A stretch of DNA of 64,000 nt from Desulfurococcus amylolyticus Z-533 (GTDB lineage: Archaea > Thermoproteota > Thermoprotei_A > Sulfolobales > Desulfurococcaceae), in assembly GCF_000513855.1 (NCBI RefSeq), contig NZ_KI911318.1, positions 1,241,327-1,305,326 of the forward strand. The letters are read 5' to 3'. Under the pieces are notes generated by a model that saw nothing but the letters and a program-made list of their open reading frames with translations, had not been told where the DNA came from and did not search any database. A program made the translations under genes and the position numbers. Positions 9,618 to 18,489 of this stretch are shown one piece after another (position 1 is the first letter of the stretch; each line of letters starts with the position of its first letter).

Positions 9618-10004
9618 TTAGATCCTCTGCTCCTCAATGACAACCTCGGTAAAGCCCATCTTTTTAAGTATGAAGACGAGTTCATCGATATTAATTCTTC
9701 TATCGAAAACTATCTCAACCATCTCCCTAGCACCATCCATAAACAACCTGATCCTATGCACTACGACCCGGCCCCTCAGTGCATCCCCCGGATCCTTTGG
9801 TACATTAATGTATTCCTCGAACTTCCTCCTAGAGTAACCCAGGTACTCAGTGAAATTTCTCACTATCCTAATCGCCTCCTCTAGATCCCTCGACTTCTTT
9901 AAGACTGCATACTCCGTGAGCAACCGTAGAGCCTCTTCCTTATCCAGCACTATCCGAGGGCTTTTAGCTAGGTCGATTAAAATCTTCAACACAGTTGAAA
10001 CCAC
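9618..10004 (-). CDS. Conserved-looking hypothetical protein
   Basis: The 128-residue ORF encodes an alpha-helical first half (an ARM-like amphipathic stretch with ALRLLTEYAVLKK) and a C-terminal beta-alpha-beta-like end (VVVHRIRLFMDGAREMVEI and DELVFILKKMGF). No catalytic or metal-binding motif is visible. Codon use matches its neighbours, and it lies convergent to the Rpo13-like gene. I do not recognise the family. Confidence 0.6.
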   Translation of the reverse strand: MVSTVLKILIDLAKSPRIVLDKEEALRLLTEYAVLKKSRDLEEAIRIVRNFTEYLGYSRRKFEEYINVPKDPGDALRGRVVVHRIRLFMDGAREMVEIVFDRRINIDELVFILKKMGFTEVVIEEQRI

Positions 10005-10076
10005 CTTAAACCAGCTAGAATAACGTATTTTACGTCATCATTATAATATTTTCATAAGCTATTATTAAACTCAGGG

Positions 10077-10349
10077 GTGCCAGCATTGACGATATATTGG
10101 GAGAGATGTGATGTATGCGGCTACTACAGACCTGTTAAACAATGCACTCTATTCCAGAACCTACTAGTTGATGCCATGTGCTGTATATCATGCCCGAAGA
10201 GGAGCGAGTGCCCTAGACCGGTTTGGCGTGTTGAAGCCGTTCTAGAGAAGCCTGCTCAACCAAGACTTGCCAGCCCCGAGGAGCGTAGGAGGCTGTTAAT
10301 GGAGCTACTTGGTAAATTAAGCAGTGAGAGCAGGACGCCCTCAGCCTAG
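10077..10349 (+). CDS. Small Cys-rich putative zinc-binding protein
   Basis: This 90-residue protein starts at GTG 10077 and contains CDVCGYY (about residues 11-17), a further cysteine in KQCTLF, then MCCISCPKRSECP (about 34-46). The spacing suggests one or two zinc or Fe-S sites in the first half; the second half is a short helical tail. It is convergent with PCNA, about 17 bp apart. I cannot assign a function; crenarchaeal genomes carry many such small zinc proteins. Confidence 0.55.
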   Translation: MPALTIYWERCDVCGYYRPVKQCTLFQNLLVDAMCCISCPKRSECPRPVWRVEAVLEKPAQPRLASPEERRRLLMELLGKLSSESRTPSA

Positions 10350-10366
10350 ATAACCCCTCTAACCAG

Positions 10367-11131
10367 CTAGCCTACTCTTGGGACAACCCAGTATATTAGT
10401 TGGCCTCCCCCAGCTAGCTCATACTCTACTTTCACTGGTTTATCCGTGTCAAAGGATATAGTCACCTGCTTAGATGCCGAAGCCGGTTTGACTGTTACAG
10501 CTAGCAGGTCAATACTGTAGACCGCCCTTGCTTTCTCAACCGATGAATACACGTATAGGAGTGGCGATCCCTCTGTGAATACGCCTACATACTCCTTCTG
10601 TTGCTCCGAGGAGGATATCTTTAGCTTGTTTTCCTCATAAGCGAATATTGCTTCCTCACCGATGGTTTTCAAGTCCCCGATTATATTCATATAGTCTTCA
10701 GCCATCATTTTAACGACTACCCCCAGCTCAATGTTTAATTCTGGAACCGGCTCCGGTGTTCTCGGCAGTAGCTCTAGCTGGAAAACCCTTTCAAGCCCTG
10801 TTTTCCTATCCCTAAACACCATATTCAACACATTGCCAGCCCTGTCAAGCTCCATAACTAATACATCGTTTCTTGTCCCACGCCTCATTATCTTGTTTAA
10901 ATCCGTTGATGCGACAATAAAGGACTCCTCCCCTTCAACACTATATTCCTCGAAGCTCATGGCAGGTATTCTAACTATGCTAAGCATCGATTTATCAGGA
11001 CTTAATACCCTGACCTCTAATCCTTCCTGTGTCACGTAGATTGGTGCCTCATCAGTGATTTTCGCGATAGCCTGTGTGATATATTTCATCTTTGATGCGT
11101 TAGGGTAGACGGCTTTAAACAATTGACCCAC
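10367..11131 (-). CDS. pcn: DNA polymerase sliding clamp (PCNA)
   Basis: This 254-residue protein is a PCNA-family clamp that encircles DNA and tethers polymerases, ligase, Fen1 and other factors. The N-terminus (FKAVYPNASKMKYITQAIAK) and the two-fold repeated clamp fold, with DKSMLSIVRIPAMSFEEY near residues 47-64 and the terminal LIYWVVPRVG, are characteristic. Crenarchaea often have several PCNA genes forming a heterotrimer; only one is seen here. It is divergent from the oxidoreductase operon. Confidence 0.95.
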   Translation of the reverse strand: MGQLFKAVYPNASKMKYITQAIAKITDEAPIYVTQEGLEVRVLSPDKSMLSIVRIPAMSFEEYSVEGEESFIVASTDLNKIMRRGTRNDVLVMELDRAGNVLNMVFRDRKTGLERVFQLELLPRTPEPVPELNIELGVVVKMMAEDYMNIIGDLKTIGEEAIFAYEENKLKISSSEQQKEYVGVFTEGSPLLYVYSSVEKARAVYSIDLLAVTVKPASASKQVTISFDTDKPVKVEYELAGGGQLIYWVVPRVG

Positions 11132-11263
11132 CCCTGATAACTAATTTTATACGTGGATTAAAATATATTCATCCATAAGGGATCAATATAGATAGGTAGT
11201 CATAACCGTTGAATTTATTAGCCCAAAATATGTATTGTATCGATCGGTATATAGGTGTATAGA

Positions 11264-11845
11264 ATGCTATATGAGATATTATTCTATGGGAGAGGAGGGC
11301 AAGGAGCTGTAACAGCAGCCAATATACTAGTAGAGGCAGCAATGTTCGAGGGTAAACACGGCCAGGGATTCCCATTCTTCGGCGCTGAGAGAAGAGGCGC
11401 CCCTGTAACAGCGTTCGCCAGGTTAAGCGATAAGCCGATACTTAGACACGGAATGTTTAATGAGGCCGACGTGATCATCGTGCTGGATCCTGGGCTACTG
11501 GATCTAGGTGTCGTTAAGAGGAGTTTACTAAGAGAGAACGGTATAGTTGTAGTGAACACTGAGAAGGATAAGGTGCTGCCGGAAAGCATTAACCACCGTG
11601 GCAGGGCAAGAATATACAGGGTTGATGCCACGAAGATAGCTAGAGACCTAGGGCTAGTTATCGCTGGATGGCCTGTAGTCAACACGAGCATGCTGGGCGC
11701 CTTCGTGAAAGCTACAGGGCTGCTCACAATTGAAAGCGTTAAGAAAGCGATTATGAATTATTTTGAAGGTGGCAAGGCTGGCGAGCTCAACATGAGAGCC
11801 GCCGAGCGTGCTTACCATGAGACCAAACTAATTCTCGAGGTGTAG
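11264..11845 (+). CDS. porG: 2-oxoacid:ferredoxin oxidoreductase, gamma subunit
   Basis: The gamma subunit of a four-subunit pyruvate/2-ketoisovalerate:ferredoxin oxidoreductase, which oxidatively decarboxylates 2-oxoacids to acyl-CoA with ferredoxin reduction. GRGGQGAVTAANIL near the N-terminus and GKHGQGFPFFGAERRGAPV (about residues 31-49) are family signatures. I favour ATG 11264 over GTG 11255, because GGTG lies six bases upstream of the ATG. The gene order gamma-delta-alpha-beta continues immediately downstream, with a four-base gap to porD. Confidence 0.93.
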   Translation: MLYEILFYGRGGQGAVTAANILVEAAMFEGKHGQGFPFFGAERRGAPVTAFARLSDKPILRHGMFNEADVIIVLDPGLLDLGVVKRSLLRENGIVVVNTEKDKVLPESINHRGRARIYRVDATKIARDLGLVIAGWPVVNTSMLGAFVKATGLLTIESVKKAIMNYFEGGKAGELNMRAAERAYHETKLILEV

Positions 11846-11848
11846 GCT

Positions 11849-12130
11849 ATGAGTATACGTGTAACACCACCTAAAACCGGGCAACCACCTCTAACAAGGC
11901 CTGACATAGGAGTCGCTGGTAAAACAGGGTTCTGGAGGACATCCAAGCCTATAGTAGACCAATCCAAGTGCACCCGATGCTATCAGTGTGAGATATTCTG
12001 CCCAGTGAACGTTATAAGGGTTGAACCCGAAACCGGTGTAAAAATAGACTATGACTACTGCAAGGGATGTGGGGTATGCGCCGACGTATGCCCCGTTAAC
12101 GCGATAAGCATGGTTGAGGAGGTGAAGTAG
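11849..12130 (+). CDS. porD: 2-oxoacid:ferredoxin oxidoreductase, delta (ferredoxin) subunit
   Basis: A 93-residue two-cluster ferredoxin subunit. Two CxxCxxCxxxCP motifs are visible: CTRCYQCEIFCP (about residues 40-51) and CKGCGVCADVCP (about 71-82), which ligate two [4Fe-4S] clusters carrying electrons from the catalytic TPP site to free ferredoxin. The gene overlaps the translation initiation region of porA: GGAGGTGA within its last codons serves as the porA ribosome binding site. Confidence 0.95.
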   Translation: MSIRVTPPKTGQPPLTRPDIGVAGKTGFWRTSKPIVDQSKCTRCYQCEIFCPVNVIRVEPETGVKIDYDYCKGCGVCADVCPVNAISMVEEVK

Positions 12131-12131
12131 T

Positions 12132-13313
12132 GTGGGCATGAAGAAGGCTTTAACAGGTAACTACGCCGTATCATACGCGGTGAAACTGGCAAGACCGGAC
12201 GTAATAGCTGCCTATCCGATAACACCTCAGACAAGCATAGTTGAGAAACTCTCGGAAATGATAGAGAACGGTGAATTGGATTCAGTGATGATCAGGGTTG
12301 AATCAGAGCATTCAGCACTAGCTGCATGCTTCGGTGCAGCCGTAGCCGGCGCCAGAGTATTCACCGCAACAAGCAGCCAGGGGCTCCTCTACATGCATGA
12401 GGTAGTACACTGGGCCTCCAGGGCCAGGATACCTATGGTTATGGCTATAGTATCCAGGACAATTAATGCCCCATGGAATATATGGCCCGACCACAGCGAC
12501 TTCATGGATCAACGCGACGCAGGCTGGGTAATGAGTTACGCTATGGATAACCAGGAGGCATTAGACCTAGTGCTACAGGCCTTCAAGATCAGTGAGGACC
12601 CCTCGGTATACCTCCCAGTCATGGTTGGGCTTGAAGGCTTCATACTAGGACACACTACAATGCCTGTCGACATACCTGATGAATCAATGGTTAGAGAGTG
12701 GCTTGGTCCCCGTAGACAGGGGTACATTATCGATGGAAGTACCCCACTTGCAGTAGGCGGGCTGACAATGCCTGAGGACACGGAGAATATTTTCTATGGA
12801 ATACAGGAGGCAATGAATGAGGCGAAGAAAGTGATCAAGGAGGTTACTAATGAGTACAATAAGCTATTTGGAAGAAAATATAGTGGACTTATAGAATGTT
12901 TCCACTGCAGTGATGCAAAATACATTACTATATCAATAGGTGCCTGGAGTGGTGATCTCATGGAGGCAGTGGAAAAGCTACGTAGTGAAGGATACCCCAT
13001 CGGATCAATACGTATAAGATACTACCGTCCATTCCCAATGGAAGACATATGGGAGGTAATTAGAAGCAGTAAAGGAGTGCTTGTATACGATAGATCAATA
13101 AGCTTCGGCTCATATGGCCCAATATTCACGGATCTAGCAGGTGGATTACTAACCTACACAAGGAATCCCCCCTATGTATCCAACATCGTGGCAGGAATCG
13201 CCGGCGTCAATGTTACAGCCGAGGACTTCTACAAGCTTACAAAGGAGTTCATAGACGAGGTTGAAAAGAATGGCCAACCACCCGGCTTTAAATGGGTGAT
13301 GATCAGGAGGTGA
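12132..13313 (+). CDS. porA: 2-oxoacid:ferredoxin oxidoreductase, alpha subunit
   Basis: The 393-residue alpha subunit carries the pyrimidine-binding transketolase-like domain and domain II. AAYPITPQTSIVEKL near residue 25 and VESEHSALAACFGAAVAGARVFTATSSQG (about 57-85, quoted in part) are hallmarks, the glutamate in ESEH being the expected TPP-activating residue. GTG 12132 lies six bases from the upstream GGTGA; ATG 12138 is an alternative. Substrate choice (pyruvate against branched-chain 2-oxoacids) cannot be decided from sequence alone. Confidence 0.93.
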   Translation: MGMKKALTGNYAVSYAVKLARPDVIAAYPITPQTSIVEKLSEMIENGELDSVMIRVESEHSALAACFGAAVAGARVFTATSSQGLLYMHEVVHWASRARIPMVMAIVSRTINAPWNIWPDHSDFMDQRDAGWVMSYAMDNQEALDLVLQAFKISEDPSVYLPVMVGLEGFILGHTTMPVDIPDESMVREWLGPRRQGYIIDGSTPLAVGGLTMPEDTENIFYGIQEAMNEAKKVIKEVTNEYNKLFGRKYSGLIECFHCSDAKYITISIGAWSGDLMEAVEKLRSEGYPIGSIRIRYYRPFPMEDIWEVIRSSKGVLVYDRSISFGSYGPIFTDLAGGLLTYTRNPPYVSNIVAGIAGVNVTAEDFYKLTKEFIDEVEKNGQPPGFKWVMIRR

Positions 13314-13318
13314 TATAT

Positions 13319-14224
13319 GTGTCTACAGGTAGACCCAAGCCCCCTATACCATATAATATGAGGGACGTGGTATTACCGGGAGACGCCGCCTGCCCTGGAT
13401 GCCCTATACCGATGGCATGGAAGGTTCTCTCAGCTGTCTTTGGAGAAAAAATGATACTAGTTATACCGGCCTGCTGCTCCTCAGTAGTCGTGGGAACATA
13501 CCCGTTTCACTCGTTGAAGACAAGTATAATACATGTCCCATTCGCCTCGGCAGCGGCTGTAGCATCCGGGACAGCTGAGGCCCTCGAGAGAAGGGGTATC
13601 CTGGATGTCCAGGTGGTGGCATGGGCAGGGGATGGTGGTACAGCTGACATAGGCATGGCTAGTTTAAGCGGTGCAGCCGAGAGGAATAACAATATATTGT
13701 ACATAATGTATGATAACGAGGCTTATATGAACACTGGTATACAGAGAAGCTCGTCAACGCCGCTCGGTGCATGGACTACTACGACACCTATCAAGGGTAA
13801 AATAGAGCCCAAGAAAGACGTGGCAAAGATAATGATAGCCCATGGCGTATCATACGTTGCAACAGCAAGTATAGGGTATCCCCACGACTTCTACAATAAG
13901 TTACAGAAAGCAAAAGGGATCAGGGGATTCAAGTTCATACATCTCCATGCACCATGCCCAATAGGCTGGAGATTCGATCCAAGATATACAGTAAGAATTG
14001 CCAAGCTAGCTGTTGAAACAGGATTATGGATACTCTACGAGTATCATGATGGAAAACTCACGATATCCAGCCCGAGTAGGGCCTACATGGATCCAAGTAA
14101 GAGAAAACCTATCGAGGAATATATTAAGCTACAAGGTAGGTTCAGGAATATAACGGAAGAACTGCTAAGCGAGATAAAGAGGCAGATGGATGCAAACTGG
14201 GAGTGGATCAAGAAACATATGTAG
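13319..14224 (+). CDS. porB: 2-oxoacid:ferredoxin oxidoreductase, beta subunit
   Basis: The beta subunit binds TPP pyrophosphate. WAGDGGTADIGMASLSGA followed about 18 residues later by DNEAYMNTG is the GDG...N TPP/Mg motif, and the CPGCPIP motif plus the CC pair in IPACCSS supply cysteines for a proximal Fe-S cluster. A longer frame opens at 13292 inside porA, but AGGAGGTGA at 13305-13313 is placed to serve the GTG at 13319, so I chose that start (about 301 residues). It ends the operon. Confidence 0.93.
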   Translation: MSTGRPKPPIPYNMRDVVLPGDAACPGCPIPMAWKVLSAVFGEKMILVIPACCSSVVVGTYPFHSLKTSIIHVPFASAAAVASGTAEALERRGILDVQVVAWAGDGGTADIGMASLSGAAERNNNILYIMYDNEAYMNTGIQRSSSTPLGAWTTTTPIKGKIEPKKDVAKIMIAHGVSYVATASIGYPHDFYNKLQKAKGIRGFKFIHLHAPCPIGWRFDPRYTVRIAKLAVETGLWILYEYHDGKLTISSPSRAYMDPSKRKPIEEYIKLQGRFRNITEELLSEIKRQMDANWEWIKKHM

Positions 14225-14392
14225 ACGTTTAGGGTTTTGTATTACTTCAATTCTGATTACTTTTAATCGCTTTCCTCTATGACTATTTACCTTGCCCTTC
14301 TTTCCGTGTAGTTTTGATAGTTTTTCCTGGTATTCTTTTGATGGATATATGATGTGCTTGCCAGTTGCCCCAACGACTTCCCCATCGAACAC
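14165..14392 (-). CDS. Small hypothetical protein overlapping the porB 3' end
   Basis: A 75-residue frame starts at GTG 14390-14392. The segment FDGEVVGATGKHIIYP and then SKEYQEKLSKLHGKKGKV looks protein-like (alternating beta strand and helix), and the open frame extends upstream of the GTG into the Sec61-beta stop region without a better start. The last 20 residues lie antisense to porB, so the true C-terminus may be shorter or the gene may have lost its native end. No family recognised. Confidence 0.4.
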   Translation of the reverse strand: MFDGEVVGATGKHIIYPSKEYQEKLSKLHGKKGKVNSHRGKRLKVIRIEVIQNPKRLHMFLDPLPVCIHLPLYLA

Positions 14393-14421
14393 GTATATAG
14401 AGACAACAATACACCCTATAT

Positions 14422-14601
14422 CTAAGTCAAGGGGGCAAGCTTCGATAAAACTATTACCGTAACCGTGAATGCCACCATAATAGCGATTAATATATGGGGT
14501 TTTAGTTTTAAGCCTACATCGCTCTCCTCATAATATCTAACCAGTCCAGCTGCCGAAAACATGCCCGGGACATCCCTTCTACGCCTACCCTTCTTACTCA
14601 T
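14422..14601 (-). CDS. secG: Protein translocase subunit Sec61-beta
   Basis: Starting at ATG 14601 gives 59 residues: MSKKGRRRRDVPGMFSAAGL, then LVRYYEESDVGLKLKP, then one membrane helix (about residues 37-57). This is the archaeal Sec61-beta (SecG-equivalent) pattern: a basic cytosolic N-terminus, a conserved GLxRYxEE motif, and a single C-terminal anchor in the SecYE channel. A longer frame from 14634 adds 11 residues lacking conservation, so I rejected that start. Confidence 0.93.
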   Translation of the reverse strand: MSKKGRRRRDVPGMFSAAGLVRYYEESDVGLKLKPHILIAIMVAFTVTVIVLSKLAPLT

Positions 14602-14674
14602 GGACACCGCCTCCGAGAAATAATTAATCCCCATTGAGGGTTTTATATATTGTCAAGGGGCATGGTGTGGCTGA

Positions 14675-14932
14675 ATGGATATAAAGAGTGCACAGGATTA
14701 CATTAGGAGACAATACTATGAAAGAGACAACGCGAGAGGCGTATTCGCTACCTTTACATGGTTCACGGAGGAGGTAGGCGAGTTAGCTGAGGCACTACTA
14801 CACATGGATAAATCTATGCTTGAGGAAGAACTAGCCGACGTATTTGCATGGCTTCTCAGCATAGCTAACCTGGTAAATATAGATCTAGAGGAGGCATTTA
14901 GAAAGAAGTATCTCAGCCCCGGTACTTCTTGA
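14675..14932 (+). CDS. MazG-like nucleotide pyrophosphohydrolase
   Basis: An 85-residue all-helical protein with the MazG-type metal site: EEVGELAEAL (about residues 32-41) and EEELADVFAWLL (about 51-62), giving the EExxE...ExxD ligand set for Mg2+. Such enzymes hydrolyse (d)NTPs to monophosphates and may clean damaged nucleotides. It follows a GGCATGGTGTGG leader and its 3' end overlaps the convergent GGGP synthase by about 20 bp. Confidence 0.85.
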   Translation: MDIKSAQDYIRRQYYERDNARGVFATFTWFTEEVGELAEALLHMDKSMLEEELADVFAWLLSIANLVNIDLEEAFRKKYLSPGTS

Positions 14933-15683
14933 TCGTTTTTATAATATTTACCCCTCTCTCAGGATCCTTCTCCATTATAGTACCGGTAACTATGATGTCG
15001 GCCCCGGCTCTAATCAACTCTAGTGCTGCATCAGGGGATCTAATGCCCCCGCCGACCATAGTGATCAACTCGGTGTGCTTCTTAACGATCCCTGGGAAGG
15101 CTGGTGGTATGTGGCTTTGGGCACCACTGCCAGCCTCTAGGTAGAGTAGTTTAAACCCCATCATTTCAGCTGCCAACGCATATGCTAGAACAAGCTCGGG
15201 CTTCGAGTATGGTATTGAATACACTCTGCCAATATGCCCTACAGCCGTATCAGTGTTGAAGACTATGTAGCCTGTTGGAATGGTTTCAAGACTATATTTA
15301 CGTATTAAAGGGGCGGCTAGGACCTGCACCTGCATTAAGTAGTATGGCTCCATGGTATTCATTAGGACCATGAATAATACTGCATCAGCTTTAGGCGTTA
15401 AACAATTTAAATTACCTGGGAAAACCACCACGGGGAGACCGCTCTTCTTGAGTACTTCAGCTGTAGCCCCAGCCTCCTCCGGGGTTACACTAGTGCTCCC
15501 ACCTATTAGAAAGGCATCGGTACCGGCACTACTGGCTATATCCATTAACTTCTCTAATTCATCGAGCCTACTTACCTTATCAGGGTCTATTAGGGTAAAG
15601 TGTAGTTTCTCTCCTCCCGCTATTTTTCCAACTATGTAATTAAACACCTTATTCTTCATCCCGCTCTTCACCGATTTCTTCAC
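14913..15683 (-). CDS. Geranylgeranylglyceryl phosphate synthase
   Basis: A 256-residue TIM-barrel prenyltransferase that joins geranylgeranyl diphosphate to sn-glycerol-1-phosphate, the first committed step of archaeal ether-lipid synthesis. HFTLIDPDKV (about residues 29-38), FLIGGSTSV, VVFPGNLN, YLEAGSGAQS and the phosphate-binding VGGGIRSPD with ADIIVTGTIME are family signatures. It overlaps the end of the Elf1 gene upstream by about 35 bp, suggesting co-transcription. Confidence 0.95.
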   Translation of the reverse strand: MKKSVKSGMKNKVFNYIVGKIAGGEKLHFTLIDPDKVSRLDELEKLMDIASSAGTDAFLIGGSTSVTPEEAGATAEVLKKSGLPVVVFPGNLNCLTPKADAVLFMVLMNTMEPYYLMQVQVLAAPLIRKYSLETIPTGYIVFNTDTAVGHIGRVYSIPYSKPELVLAYALAAEMMGFKLLYLEAGSGAQSHIPPAFPGIVKKHTELITMVGGGIRSPDAALELIRAGADIIVTGTIMEKDPERGVNIIKTIKKYRG

Positions 15684-16008
15684 TGAGTTCCTCCAGCTCC
15701 TCTACTATCTCCTCTCCTCCTATTTCCCCCTCAGCCCCTGTCACCGGCTTAAACTCAACGCTTATCTTACCCTCCTCGAATAAATCAATGAACTTGTTGT
15801 ATACATCGACGCTTTGGTATATCGAGGGCACATTATTATACTCATAGTAGAGCCCACACCTACTGCACGAGATTATGGCTTTCCTGCTGGAATCCTCCCT
15901 CCTGAATGTCACTGATAACGTGGGAGACCCGCAGTTAGGGCACTGGAAGAGCACGGGGATTCTTACCGCCTTCTTGATAATCTTTCTCTTCTTCCTTCTT
16001 CTACCCAT
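15649..16008 (-). CDS. Transcription elongation factor Elf1 homologue
   Basis: A basic N-terminus (MGRRRKKRKIIKKAVRIPV) is followed by a zinc ribbon, CPNC near residue 27 and CSRCGLYYEY near 50, then an acidic tail rich in glutamate. This is the archaeal Elf1 pattern; Elf1 binds RNA polymerase during elongation. GGTGAGTGAT lies directly before ATG 16008, so I prefer it to the ORF start at 16017. The acidic tail is longer than in many homologues. It probably shares a transcript with the SWIM gene and GGGP synthase. Confidence 0.88.
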   Translation of the reverse strand: MGRRRKKRKIIKKAVRIPVLFQCPNCGSPTLSVTFRREDSSRKAIISCSRCGLYYEYNNVPSIYQSVDVYNKFIDLFEEGKISVEFKPVTGAEGEIGGEEIVEELEELSEEIGEERDEE

Positions 16009-16037
16009 ATCACTCACCGATTAATCTAACCATTAGC

Positions 16038-16439
16038 TCAGTATTTATATAGTATTCTATGCAGAGTCCTCGAGAATCCCTTGGCAAACACCTCCCTGAC
16101 AACCTTGATTACGTCCTGCACCTCCATCTCTATCTCCCTATACTTACCTAGTCTACGTGCTACCTCAAGCCCCAGTAAGTGTTTACAGTATGGCGTCTCC
16201 CCACGGGAGACAACTCTGATAGTGAAATCCATACAACTACAGAAAGATCCAGGTATGATCACGTAGTCTCTCTCAGGGCCGCCATAGATCCATACTTCCC
16301 TACCTCCACCCTTCACCTTTATCTTAGTGAATCTATAGGAGTAAATAAGGGATAGTATATCCTTCCTCAGACCGGGTTTATCCAGTGTGGAGTCTGCAGA
16401 GAGCCTGGATCTAGTCTCATGTAGATCCATGATCCCCAC
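16038..16439 (-). CDS. SWIM zinc-finger protein
   Basis: A 133-residue protein with a SWIM-type metal motif, CSCMDFTIR followed by YCKHLLGLE (about residues 74-100), giving CxCx(n)CxH. SWIM domains bind DNA or protein and occur in archaeal homologues linked to recombination, but this short protein has only the finger and flanking helices. It lies upstream of elf1 with about 30 bp spacing in the same direction. Confidence 0.75.
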   Translation of the reverse strand: MGIMDLHETRSRLSADSTLDKPGLRKDILSLIYSYRFTKIKVKGGGREVWIYGGPERDYVIIPGSFCSCMDFTIRVVSRGETPYCKHLLGLEVARRLGKYREIEMEVQDVIKVVREVFAKGFSRTLHRILYKY

Positions 16440-16568
16440 GACTTGTTACTAGGTATATAATATTTCCCAATCACTCCAGTCCTAGATACCTGGATATCGC
16501 CATAAAAAATTGTTAATACATCCTTAAGGAATATATAGTTATGGAGTATATTAGATGTTTGTGGGAGC

Positions 16569-18056
16569 ATGAGCCTAGATGTTTCAATAGGTTTCCTAGC
16601 CACGATATTTACAATGCTACTCCTACTTTCATCCATCGTTACAATGGTTGGTGAAACTGTGTACGATATAGCAGATACACTATGGATACAGTATTCTAAT
16701 TCCTCTCCAACGAGTTATGCTACAAGCACCTGCGTCAGCGGGAATTACCTCTACGTTATAGGGTATCCAGCAGTAATCGAGAAGAGGAGCGTATATAATG
16801 GTTCACTAATTAGCTCCTGGAATGGCAGTAGCTACAGCAAACCCTTACTCCTAAGTGATTGCACGGTAGCCGGGGATAAACTAATTGTTGTAGGGGTGGA
16901 AGGATCCAACTGGTATGCTGGAAGATGGATTATTCTAGGCTTCGACCTAGACTTAAACCTCATGGAAAGCTACCTCGGTAATTATAAACCACCCTCAGGG
17001 GCATTGAGTGTGACGTATGATGGACGCTACGTCTATGTATCTGGGTTCGGGAGCGATCCCGGGGGAGAGGAGTGGGTGGTTGAGAAACGAGATCCCAGTG
17101 CTCTAGGAGTAGTCTTAGCTACGTACAACGCGAATCCTAGTATCAATGGTGTAATGAGTGATTTGCCGAGAGCTATAGGGGTGAATCCTGTGACCAGGGA
17201 CATATGGGTAGTTGGCTCGATGGGGTTTAATAATTCAGGTGATATGTTATTGATCGAAATCCTAAGCGCTAACCTTACGAGAATAAGCAGTATTAGCTCG
17301 ACAAGTTATTACGGTGCAACCGGGATAGTATTCGATGAAGACGGGTACGCGTATATCACGCTAGGGTATAGCGGGGCCGTGTTGAAAATCGACATGTATG
17401 GAGATGTCGTTGGTAGCTTGAAACTCGATTTCTCCCCAGCGATTAAAATAGCGTATGCCAGGGAATTAATCTATGTCTTCGGAACAAATGAATTATACGG
17501 GGAAAGAAAACAATACCTCCAGGTATTGGATAAAAACCTTAACACGGTGGCTTTCAAAAGCCTGATGCAGGGTGGCTTCCTATTTATTGGTAAAGCATCC
17601 AGTGACTCCGATAGAGTGTATATCGCGGGATACGTTATAGAGCCTGAGGTAAACTCGTACTCCTGGATAATATACTCCTTTAGCACAGGGGGTAGGGCAT
17701 ACTATACTGTGACAGCCACGACCACGAAAACCACGACAACCACTGTGACAATCCCATCACCGACAACAGTGACAACGACTAAGACGGAATCTTATACATA
17801 TACGGTCACCACCACATTAACTGAGAGGAGAACTATCTACTACCCCTTCTCCGTTCCATATGTGATAACATCAACTACAAGCATTATAGTGACAACAACT
17901 GAAACCATCACAATAAAGGGTGTTAACAACACCAGGACATACATATTACAAGAACCCATAGTTGACGTGCCGTTGGCTATATTACTGCTAGTATTAGGCT
18001 TGGCGATAGGATTCCTAACAAGGTATATAAAACCAGGGGGTTCAGGTCCCATGTAG
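16569..18056 (+). CDS. Cell-surface beta-propeller-like protein with Thr-rich stalk and C-terminal anchor
   Basis: The 495-residue protein begins with a hydrophobic signal sequence (about residues 8-28). Residues 40-375 hold repeated units of the type VGxxxxxxGxxxLIEI and FDEDGYAYITLGYSGAVLKID, typical of a secreted beta-propeller. Residues 378-445 form a threonine-rich, probably glycosylated, stalk, and about 468-488 are a membrane helix with a basic end (RYIKPGG). It is probably displayed outside the membrane through the S-layer. Its ligand is unknown. Monocistronic. Confidence 0.75.
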   Translation: MSLDVSIGFLATIFTMLLLLSSIVTMVGETVYDIADTLWIQYSNSSPTSYATSTCVSGNYLYVIGYPAVIEKRSVYNGSLISSWNGSSYSKPLLLSDCTVAGDKLIVVGVEGSNWYAGRWIILGFDLDLNLMESYLGNYKPPSGALSVTYDGRYVYVSGFGSDPGGEEWVVEKRDPSALGVVLATYNANPSINGVMSDLPRAIGVNPVTRDIWVVGSMGFNNSGDMLLIEILSANLTRISSISSTSYYGATGIVFDEDGYAYITLGYSGAVLKIDMYGDVVGSLKLDFSPAIKIAYARELIYVFGTNELYGERKQYLQVLDKNLNTVAFKSLMQGGFLFIGKASSDSDRVYIAGYVIEPEVNSYSWIIYSFSTGGRAYYTVTATTTKTTTTTVTIPSPTTVTTTKTESYTYTVTTTLTERRTIYYPFSVPYVITSTTSIIVTTTETITIKGVNNTRTYILQEPIVDVPLAILLLVLGLAIGFLTRYIKPGGSGPM

Positions 18057-18270
18057 GTTTATTTAAATTGGTTTCATCTCTTCATCCTTGTTCCCCCTGT
18101 ATCCTGCTTGGGACTGCATATGGCTTAGGGGTGTTCACTGGCACACCGGAGCCCCGTACATCTTGAATTAAGGGATTCAAGGAAGAGATTCATGCATGCG
18201 ATTACATTCTTCAATAAAAGAATTCAATAGCAAACCTATATGAAAGCAGAAACAGCATACCGAGGCGCAG

Positions 18271-18372
18271 TGGGCCCGCGGGGATTTGAACCCCGGGTCA
18301 CGGGGAGTTCCGCCTCTTCAGCGGCTCGAGGTCCCGAACCCCGCATCCTAGTCCAGGCTAGACGACGGGCCC
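18271..18372 (-). tRNA. tRNA-Pro (anticodon CGG) with intron
   Basis: The 5' acceptor GGGCCCG (complement of 18366-18372) pairs with CGGGCCC (complement of 18272-18278), with A73 at 18271. The T arm reads GGGTTCAAATCCC. The anticodon stem CGGGG/CCCCG encloses TTCGGG plus about 26 extra bases before the closing T, so I place an intron at the canonical 37/38 position and read CGG at 34-36. G37 and A73 fit proline. The island of unusual genes begins about 50 bp from its 5' end. Confidence 0.85.
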
Positions 18373-18489
18373 CTGGATAAAAATTACTTTATGGAAGGGT
18401 ATTTAATACTATGCCACTCAACCGTTCCTTACCTTCTGGACGACTGGGCTCGTAGGCGGGGAGGTGAAGCTCGTGTTCTACAAGCCGTG

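Noticed and set aside
18271-18372. Reading as tRNA-Glu (TTC) rather than tRNA-Pro
   Set aside because: With a 5-bp CGGGG/CCCCG stem, U33 precedes CGG; TTC would place the anticodon out of register. The GGG acceptor, G37 and A73 also favour proline.
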